From an uncultured bacterium (GTDB lineage: Bacteria > Planctomycetota > DG-23 > SLPQ01): 6,979 bases of DNA. The position numbers and the translations under genes are program-made. The notes beneath the pieces are model-generated. The model ran no database searches, was not told where the DNA came from, and was given only the letters and a program-made list of their open reading frames with translations. The stretch is from positions 1 to 6,979 of the forward strand of contig CALMGO010000400.1 in assembly GCA_937863625.1 (NCBI GenBank), written 5' to 3'. Shown here piece by piece: positions 1-6,276 of the stretch (positions are counted from its first letter, which is position 1; each line of letters starts with the position of its first letter).

Positions 1-83
1 GCGGCCTACCCTACATGACTCTGGCCATGCGCGAGAAACAGTCCGCCGAGGCCGCCAAGGCAACCGGCCGAAAGAAGAAATAG
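1..83 (+). CDS. 3' end of an unidentified gene upstream of argH (partial)
   Basis: An open frame enters from the left edge (first whole codon at base 3) and ends at TAG 81-83. The visible 26 residues begin GLPYMTLAMREKQ and end in a basic tail, ATGRKKK. Only one base separates the stop from the argH ATG, so the two are probably co-transcribed and translationally coupled. The family cannot be recognised from so short a tail. The Lys/Arg-rich end would suit a cytosolic tail of a membrane protein or a nucleic-acid-binding protein, but that is a guess. A short separate ORF starting at the internal ATG (base 15) is possible but less likely. Confidence 0.5.
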   Translation, partial: GLPYMTLAMREKQSAEAAKATGRKKK

Positions 84-84
84 C

Positions 85-1437
85 ATGGCCAAACTCTGGG
101 CGAAAAACTACGACCTCGACGCCACGATGGAGGCTTATACCGTCGGGCGAGACTACCTCCTTGACATGGACCTCGTCGAGGCCGATGTCCTTGGAAATAT
201 CGCCCACAGCACCATGCTCGCCAAAATCGGACTCCTCACCGGCGATGAACTCGCAGCCGTAAAGAGCGCTCTTGCAGGCATTCTTATTGACTACCACGCC
301 GGCAAATTCGTCATAGACCGCTCCGACGAGGACGTCCATACCGCAGTCGAAGGCGCCGTCACCGCCCGCGCCGGCGACGTCGGAAAGAAAATCCACACCG
401 CCCGCAGCCGCAATGACCAGGTTACGCTCGATACGCGCCTTTATACTCGCGACCGTCTCCTCGACATCATGCACCTGACGCTCGAGATGGTCCGCACGCT
501 CATCGCCTTTGCGGATAAGCACAAGGATGTCCCCTACCCCGGCCGCACTCACACTCAGCTTGCCATGCCGGCTTCAATCGGCCTCTGGTCAGCCGCCTTT
601 GCCGAGAGTCTCCTTGACGATTACATGCTTCTCGAAGCCGCCTACATCCTCAATAACCAGAATCCCCTCGGCTCCGCCGCCAGTTATGGCGTCGCCGTGC
701 CCATCGACCGCGAGTTGACGACGCAGCTGCTCGGCTTTGTAAATCCCATAAATAACGTCCTCTACGCCAATAACTCCCGAGGCAAGTTCGAGCAGACCGT
801 CATCTTCGCCTGCTCCCAGGTCATGCTCGACCTTGCAAAGCTCGCCAACGACGCCATCCTGTTTGCCATACCGGAGTTCGGCTACTTGAAGCTTCCCGCC
901 AAGTACTGCCCCGGCCCAAGCATCATGCCGCAGAAGAAAAACCCCGGTCCGCTCGAGCTCACCCGCGCTCGCGCCTCCACTGTCATGGGCGACCTCTTCA
1001 CCGTGATGTCCATCACCAAGGCGCTGCCCTCCGGCTACAACCGCGACCTCCAGGACACCAAGGAGCCGCTCATGCGCTCCCTGGCCACCACGCGCGATAC
1101 GCTCATCGTCGACAAGATGATTTTTGATGCCCTTGAGGTCAACCCTGAGGCGTGTATTCGCGCGTTCCGGCCTGAGATTTTCGCCGCCGACGTCGCGCTC
1201 AAAATGGCCACAAATGAAGGCATTCCCTTCCGGGATGCCTATAAGAAGGTCGGCCTCGACCTCGAAGCCCTGCAGAACGAGGACCCCCTTGAAAATATCC
1301 GCGCCAAGACCCACCTCGGTGCCCCCGGCAATCTTGGCCTTGACCGCGACCGTGCATGGGCCGGCGACCTCGCCGCCAAACTCGCCGAAGAGACCGCCCG
1401 CGTCGCCGACGTCAAAAAACGCCTCCTCGCCGGGTAG
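85..1437 (+). CDS. argH: argininosuccinate lyase (divergent, altered catalytic signature)
   Basis: The product is a cytoplasmic member of the fumarase/aspartase superfamily. Argininosuccinate lyase splits argininosuccinate into arginine and fumarate and acts as a homotetramer with active sites shared between subunits. The length of 450 residues is normal. Visible motifs in order are DEDVHTAVE (81-89), KIHTARSRNDQV (102-113), GRTHTQ with the conserved His156, NPLGSAA (193-199) and the signature region GPSIMPQKKNP (277-287). The N-terminus (KLWAKNYDLDATMEAYTVG) lacks the usual WGGRF and resembles the Bacteroidota-type branch. The ATG at 85 is chosen because it follows the upstream stop by one base and is preceded by a purine run (aaagaagaaa, 71-80) as a weak ribosome site. 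Oddity: the first Ser of GSSxMPQKKNP is Pro278, and the Asp after NP is Gly288. Other superfamily lyases are possible, but HTARSRNDQV and MPQKKNP favour ArgH. The last 74 bp recur at 4751-4824. Confidence 0.88.
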   Translation: MAKLWAKNYDLDATMEAYTVGRDYLLDMDLVEADVLGNIAHSTMLAKIGLLTGDELAAVKSALAGILIDYHAGKFVIDRSDEDVHTAVEGAVTARAGDVGKKIHTARSRNDQVTLDTRLYTRDRLLDIMHLTLEMVRTLIAFADKHKDVPYPGRTHTQLAMPASIGLWSAAFAESLLDDYMLLEAAYILNNQNPLGSAASYGVAVPIDRELTTQLLGFVNPINNVLYANNSRGKFEQTVIFACSQVMLDLAKLANDAILFAIPEFGYLKLPAKYCPGPSIMPQKKNPGPLELTRARASTVMGDLFTVMSITKALPSGYNRDLQDTKEPLMRSLATTRDTLIVDKMIFDALEVNPEACIRAFRPEIFAADVALKMATNEGIPFRDAYKKVGLDLEALQNEDPLENIRAKTHLGAPGNLGLDRDRAWAGDLAAKLAEETARVADVKKRLLAG

Positions 1438-2889
1438 CCGCTTGGTGTCCGCCCTTTAGTCCCCGCCCTTCTGTGGAGTCTTCCTCTTCACAGGCTCTGG
1501 CGGCGTCCCCCCCGGCCATTTCGAGAACGACGGGTCATCACTCTCCCGGTCGATATCCCACCCATTGTACACCGCGCCCGGTTCCGCAAGCCTATAAGTC
1601 ATATCCTCCCAACTCTCAGCCGCCTGTTGCAGGTCTTTATTTCCGGACCAGTAGTACTCACTCGCCATCCATCCGTTACCATTGAGAGCCAGGGCGATAA
1701 TCAGTGCCTCGACCAGATCATCGTTGCCTTCACTGATACACTGGGAATATTCAGTGGTAACCTTCTCCATGTTGATGCCGGCCGTTCTCGCCTTGATGGC
1801 GTCCATGGCCTCCCTGGTCCCCATGAACTTCAGTGCCAATACTACCGGCACCAGAAGACGCGGGCTGTCCTCGTTCAGAAGCGGCAGAAGATGCTCCACT
1901 GCACGCCTGTCACCCAGCATCGCAAGGTTAGCCACCGCGGCTTCTCTCACCCCGTTGTCGCTGTCGGACAGGCCTGCAATCAGGGGATCATAGGTCGACG
2001 GAAGGCGGATGTCTCCGAGTGCCCATATGGCCGCGAGTCTTACCTGTGCGATATCTTGTTTGAGCGCTTCAGTCAGCACCATGACCGATTCTTCCGTCTT
2101 CACATGTCCGAGGCAGCTTGCTGCGGTGCACCTCAGCGAGATGTTCTCATCCAGGAGAGCATCACTTAGCGATTCGAGTACGCTGTTGTTGCCGACCTGT
2201 GCGATTGCTCGTGCCGCCGTGCCTCTCACTTGTCCGTTTTCATCCTTTAGCGCCGTCGTCAGTCTTCCAATGGCAAACGCTATATCTTGCGCTGTCAGTT
2301 CCTCGTGAAGCGCTTTTATTCTCTCCCCCTCTATCTGATACAATTCCTCATTCACGTCTGCATCAACCATTTCCGACGGGAGCCTTGAAACGTCCCACCC
2401 CTCGTCTGCACCGAAGAGTTGCTCCTCTATGTACATTTCGTCTTCCGCCTGCTCCAATGCGGCCTCCGGGGCAAAGTACTCTGACAACCTCATCCCGAGC
2501 CTCGCGACGGCTTGGCGGCGCTTCTTCGCCTCAGCGCTGTCCATCCCGGCATAATACATGTCAAACTGTCGCTGCGCCGCTGTCTTCACGACTTTTGGCC
2601 AGCGTTGTCGACTCCCGTTATCGACAGACGCCCTCAGTTGCCGGATATTCCCCGTCATTTCACCCCACGCTTCTGAAAACCATCTCAATTGATCCTTGTT
2701 CGCCCAGTAAAGCGCCTCGGCAAGTTGCATATCATCTGTCGCCCCCAGTGCGGCAGTGAGCAGTACCATGTTACTATCGCTTCCTTCACTGATGTACTTC
2801 TTCCGGGTTACGGCCACCTCGGTAAGGTCCGCCCCTCCGGTGACTTGCGCGAGTGCAGCATCCGCTTCCGGGCCCTCAATCTTCGCCAG
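1364..2889. repeat. 1526-bp direct repeat, left copy
   Basis: This copy spans the last 74 bp of argH, the 18-bp convergent spacer and the 3' part of HEAT copy 1 (about 477 codons). It is the native context, since the argH tail is attached to a full argH here. I found no mismatch to 4751-6276 on reading. The first difference at the right end is base 2890 (C) against 6277 (T), a third codon position, after which differences become frequent. Confidence 0.93.
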
Positions 2890-4623
2890 CGCCATTACAA
2901 TGCACGACTTGACATACTTGTCGGAGGATTCCCACGCTTTTACAAGCGGCTCGACTGCGCGCGGGCTCTTTATTGCCGCCAGAGCCATCGCCGCGTTCTG
3001 CCGCACCACCGTGTCTTCATCATTAAGTGCAAACAGGAGTGCATCGACGCCTCTCTCGTCCTTACTGTGCCTGAACGCCGCTGCAGCCTGCTTGCGGACG
3101 TCCACGTCGTCCGAGTGCATCATCTCGCATATCGCGGATACGGCCCGTTCATCAGGAAATGCAAAGAGAGCGTGCGTGGCTTCCGACCTGATCTTGCTCG
3201 ATTCGTCCTTAAGCGCCTTTAGTAGGAGTTCCATGATGTCCGGCCCCTTTCGGAACCCCAGGAGCCTGACAGACGCATATCGCACCTCCGGACTCTCGTC
3301 CGAATACGCCGCTATGAGCGCCCCAGTCGCCTCGGCCGTATCGTATGTCTCCATCGCCCATGTCGCCGCCCTCCGCACAGGTTCATCAGGGTCAGTGCGT
3401 ATCATCTTCACCAGGGGCTCGACCGCCCTGTCATCGCGCATTAACTCGAAAGCATACGCCGAACACTTCCGCACCTTCGCGTCAGTGCTCTCGAGTGTCT
3501 TGAGAATCACATCTTTGCCTCTTTGGTCATTAAACTTCGCCAGCGCCTCCACCGCCGCCCCTCTTGCCGGATCTTGACCGTTCACCACGGCAATGAGCGG
3601 CCGGACTGCCTTTGGGTCGCCGATATCGCCCAGCATTGTCGCGACCTGCTCCAGTTCCCTGCCGTTGGAAGTCCGAAGCATCTCAATCAGCATGTCGACC
3701 CCGCGACGATCCTTATGCCTTCCGAGCATCTTCGCCGCATCCCGGCGGATTCCCATGACACGGTCATTCAGTGCCACCGCCGCTGCTTCGATTGAGCGAT
3801 CGTCTTCAAACTGATATACTACCGACAGTGCCATCGCGCGGACCTTCGCGTCCTCATCCGTGGTAACGCCAAGTATGTCGTCAAAAATCCTTTCATCCAT
3901 CCCGTTGCCGAAAAAATCGTTTTGCGGCTTGTTGGCCATGCCCCATACTGCTGTAAGCCTGACCCGCTCATCTTCGTCCTTGAGTCCCCCCCGTGTCGCC
4001 TGGTACGCGCTCTCATCGTCGAAGTACGCAAGCGCCGCAAGTGTATTCCACCTTACCGGCGGGTAGTTGTCGTTAAGTGCCGCTATGAGCGGTTCCAACG
4101 CCCGGTTGTCGCCTATCTTCCCCAGCAGCCGTACGCAATACGCCCTTGTCTCGTCGTTGCCTCTCTCCAGATTCCTTAGGAGCCCGTCCACCGCCGGACC
4201 GCCTATGGACATTAGCGCCTTTCCTGCTCCCTCCTGTATCCCAGGTGACTTTCCCCCGCCCTGAAAGATTCCTATCTGCGAGAGCAGCGACGTGTTGCCC
4301 GAAGCCGCGGTGTCTTCAAAGACAAGTTTCCTTATTAACGCGTCAATGGCCGGCTCTCCTATTTTCGCGAGCACCCTGATGGCGCGCTGCTCGTACTCCC
4401 CGTTTTCCATGAGTTCGATTAACCCGGCGATAATGGCGTCGCTCTTGAGTTCGGCCATCCTCGCCTCCGCACGCTCTCTCGTGCCTACGCTCGGGCTTTG
4501 AAAGTCCGCGAGCAGTTCCTGCGCCGTCCTCACCTCCATGATCTTGTGATAGTACCACATCCCCGACATGACAATTACGAGAACGCCTACGGTCGCCGAA
4601 ATGATGACTCCATTCTTCTTCAT
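1456..4623 (-). CDS. membrane-anchored HEAT-repeat protein, copy 1
   Basis: The protein has about 1055 residues from the ATG at 4623. A TTG at 4638 in frame would add five residues, but a GAGG site nine bases before the ATG favours the latter. Residues 2-5 (KKNG) are followed by a single hydrophobic segment (about 6-25), which suggests a signal anchor with the bulk outside the cytoplasm. Residues about 40-600 are tandem HEAT/PBS-lyase-like repeats (pattern DxxVRxxAAxAL, xxAVxPLIxAL). Residues about 610-676 form a cap module (ISEGSD, YWANKD, EAWGEMT, NG, WP). Residues about 677-775 are charged and acidic. A second HEAT block lies at about 775-945. A second cap module (959-1037) and a Pro/Lys-rich tail end the protein. 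HEAT arrays act as protein-binding scaffolds, but the partner here is unknown. The gene ends in TAA, 18 bp from the argH stop, with no terminator between them. From about residue 579 onward it is identical to copy 2. Confidence 0.85.
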   Translation of the reverse strand: MKKNGVIISATVGVLVIVMSGMWYYHKIMEVRTAQELLADFQSPSVGTRERAEARMAELKSDAIIAGLIELMENGEYEQRAIRVLAKIGEPAIDALIRKLVFEDTAASGNTSLLSQIGIFQGGGKSPGIQEGAGKALMSIGGPAVDGLLRNLERGNDETRAYCVRLLGKIGDNRALEPLIAALNDNYPPVRWNTLAALAYFDDESAYQATRGGLKDEDERVRLTAVWGMANKPQNDFFGNGMDERIFDDILGVTTDEDAKVRAMALSVVYQFEDDRSIEAAAVALNDRVMGIRRDAAKMLGRHKDRRGVDMLIEMLRTSNGRELEQVATMLGDIGDPKAVRPLIAVVNGQDPARGAAVEALAKFNDQRGKDVILKTLESTDAKVRKCSAYAFELMRDDRAVEPLVKMIRTDPDEPVRRAATWAMETYDTAEATGALIAAYSDESPEVRYASVRLLGFRKGPDIMELLLKALKDESSKIRSEATHALFAFPDERAVSAICEMMHSDDVDVRKQAAAAFRHSKDERGVDALLFALNDEDTVVRQNAAMALAAIKSPRAVEPLVKAWESSDKYVKSCIVMALAKIEGPEADAALAQVTGGADLTEVAVTRKKYISEGSDSNMVLLTAALGATDDMQLAEALYWANKDQLRWFSEAWGEMTGNIRQLRASVDNGSRQRWPKVVKTAAQRQFDMYYAGMDSAEAKKRRQAVARLGMRLSEYFAPEAALEQAEDEMYIEEQLFGADEGWDVSRLPSEMVDADVNEELYQIEGERIKALHEELTAQDIAFAIGRLTTALKDENGQVRGTAARAIAQVGNNSVLESLSDALLDENISLRCTAASCLGHVKTEESVMVLTEALKQDIAQVRLAAIWALGDIRLPSTYDPLIAGLSDSDNGVREAAVANLAMLGDRRAVEHLLPLLNEDSPRLLVPVVLALKFMGTREAMDAIKARTAGINMEKVTTEYSQCISEGNDDLVEALIIALALNGNGWMASEYYWSGNKDLQQAAESWEDMTYRLAEPGAVYNGWDIDRESDDPSFSKWPGGTPPEPVKRKTPQKGGD

Positions 4624-4632
4624 AGAATTCGA

Positions 4633-4636
4633 CCTC
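4633..4636 (-). promoter_or_regulatory. ribosome binding site deciding the start of HEAT copy 1
   Basis: Read on the minus strand, GAGG sits nine bases before ATG 4623-4621. The alternative TTG start (4638-4636) overlaps this site and has no clear purine-rich sequence of its own at a suitable distance (upstream is cagcatgtcccc). This supports the ATG and places Lys-Lys directly before the hydrophobic anchor. I see no convincing promoter in the short stretch upstream. Confidence 0.5.
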
Positions 4637-4692
4637 AAGGGGACATGCTGGCCCGGACGTCATTCAAGCCGCGTTTCTAAAGGATTCCAATC

Positions 4693-4734
4693 AAAAAAGG
4701 TGCCTGACGACTTTGGCCGTCTTCATGCGACACC
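4693..4734 (-). terminator. hairpin plus T-tract between the two HEAT genes
   Basis: On the minus strand GGTGTC (4734-4729) can pair with GGCACC (4704-4699), with one G-T pair. An inner GAAGAC/GTCGTC pairing (one mismatch) closes a seven-base loop, GGCCAAA, and a small internal loop separates the two stems. Six Ts follow directly (4698-4693). This is the layout of a Rho-independent terminator and would end transcripts of HEAT copy 2 about 110 bp after its stop codon, ahead of copy 1. The GGTG..GGCACC-T core also resembles short palindromic intergenic repeats seen in many bacteria, so a REP-like element is an alternative. The interrupted stem lowers confidence. Confidence 0.5.
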
Positions 4735-4750
4735 TGCAAAACGAACGGCC

Positions 4751-4824
4751 GCGACCTCGCCGCCAAACTCGCCGAAGAGACCGCCCGCGTCGCCGACGTC
4801 AAAAAACGCCTCCTCGCCGGGTAG
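4751..4824 (+). pseudogene. argH: stranded 3' fragment of argH
   Basis: These 74 bases match the end of argH (1364-1437) exactly, through the TAG stop, and would encode its last residues (DLAAKLAEET ... RLLAG). Left of 4751 there is no argH sequence, so there is no start codon or upstream part and it cannot be a functional gene. It lies between HEAT copy 2's stop and the hairpin, in the same relation to the HEAT stop as in the real argH locus (18 bp). It is best explained as a passenger of the duplicated 1526-bp block. At the junction both sequences share GGCC followed, with a one-base difference, by GCGACC. Confidence 0.9.
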
Positions 4825-6276
4825 CCGCTTGGTGTCCGCCCTTTAGTCCCCGCCCTTCTGTGGAGTCTTCCTCTTCACAGGCTCTGGCGGCGTCCCCCCC
4901 GGCCATTTCGAGAACGACGGGTCATCACTCTCCCGGTCGATATCCCACCCATTGTACACCGCGCCCGGTTCCGCAAGCCTATAAGTCATATCCTCCCAAC
5001 TCTCAGCCGCCTGTTGCAGGTCTTTATTTCCGGACCAGTAGTACTCACTCGCCATCCATCCGTTACCATTGAGAGCCAGGGCGATAATCAGTGCCTCGAC
5101 CAGATCATCGTTGCCTTCACTGATACACTGGGAATATTCAGTGGTAACCTTCTCCATGTTGATGCCGGCCGTTCTCGCCTTGATGGCGTCCATGGCCTCC
5201 CTGGTCCCCATGAACTTCAGTGCCAATACTACCGGCACCAGAAGACGCGGGCTGTCCTCGTTCAGAAGCGGCAGAAGATGCTCCACTGCACGCCTGTCAC
5301 CCAGCATCGCAAGGTTAGCCACCGCGGCTTCTCTCACCCCGTTGTCGCTGTCGGACAGGCCTGCAATCAGGGGATCATAGGTCGACGGAAGGCGGATGTC
5401 TCCGAGTGCCCATATGGCCGCGAGTCTTACCTGTGCGATATCTTGTTTGAGCGCTTCAGTCAGCACCATGACCGATTCTTCCGTCTTCACATGTCCGAGG
5501 CAGCTTGCTGCGGTGCACCTCAGCGAGATGTTCTCATCCAGGAGAGCATCACTTAGCGATTCGAGTACGCTGTTGTTGCCGACCTGTGCGATTGCTCGTG
5601 CCGCCGTGCCTCTCACTTGTCCGTTTTCATCCTTTAGCGCCGTCGTCAGTCTTCCAATGGCAAACGCTATATCTTGCGCTGTCAGTTCCTCGTGAAGCGC
5701 TTTTATTCTCTCCCCCTCTATCTGATACAATTCCTCATTCACGTCTGCATCAACCATTTCCGACGGGAGCCTTGAAACGTCCCACCCCTCGTCTGCACCG
5801 AAGAGTTGCTCCTCTATGTACATTTCGTCTTCCGCCTGCTCCAATGCGGCCTCCGGGGCAAAGTACTCTGACAACCTCATCCCGAGCCTCGCGACGGCTT
5901 GGCGGCGCTTCTTCGCCTCAGCGCTGTCCATCCCGGCATAATACATGTCAAACTGTCGCTGCGCCGCTGTCTTCACGACTTTTGGCCAGCGTTGTCGACT
6001 CCCGTTATCGACAGACGCCCTCAGTTGCCGGATATTCCCCGTCATTTCACCCCACGCTTCTGAAAACCATCTCAATTGATCCTTGTTCGCCCAGTAAAGC
6101 GCCTCGGCAAGTTGCATATCATCTGTCGCCCCCAGTGCGGCAGTGAGCAGTACCATGTTACTATCGCTTCCTTCACTGATGTACTTCTTCCGGGTTACGG
6201 CCACCTCGGTAAGGTCCGCCCCTCCGGTGACTTGCGCGAGTGCAGCATCCGCTTCCGGGCCCTCAATCTTCGCCAG
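4751..6276. repeat. 1526-bp direct repeat, right copy
   Basis: This is the second copy in the same orientation, offset by 3387 bases. Its left edge is abrupt (argH sequence begins mid-gene at 4751). Its right edge passes into diverged but homologous HEAT-gene sequence with no gap. There are no terminal inverted repeats, target-site duplications or transposase, so it is not a recognisable mobile element. An asymmetric pair of edges like this suggests recombination between paralogs on one side and end joining or microhomology on the other. Confidence 0.93.

Noticed and set aside
589..1314. 241-codon open frame on the minus strand inside argH
   Set aside because: It is antisense to a gene with clear ArgH motifs, has no family features, and arises from the GC-rich codon pattern.
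2118..2759. Long plus-strand open frames inside the HEAT genes (also 5505-6146, 2756-3577)
   Set aside because: They lie antisense to the HEAT repeats and are repeated only because the underlying DNA is repeated. Their translations are low-complexity Ser/Pro/Arg sequences.
4636..4638. TTG as the start of HEAT copy 1
   Set aside because: It overlaps the GAGG site that serves the ATG 15 bases downstream, and it lacks its own ribosome site.
4568..4846. Plus-strand ORF across the spacer and the argH fragment
   Set aside because: It reads the argH tail in a different frame, starts antisense within HEAT copy 1, and has no recognisable domain or ribosome site.
4751..6276. Repeat block as an insertion sequence or transposon
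   Set aside because: It contains no transposase and has no inverted terminal repeats or target duplication. One edge is homologous recombination-like, inside a gene.
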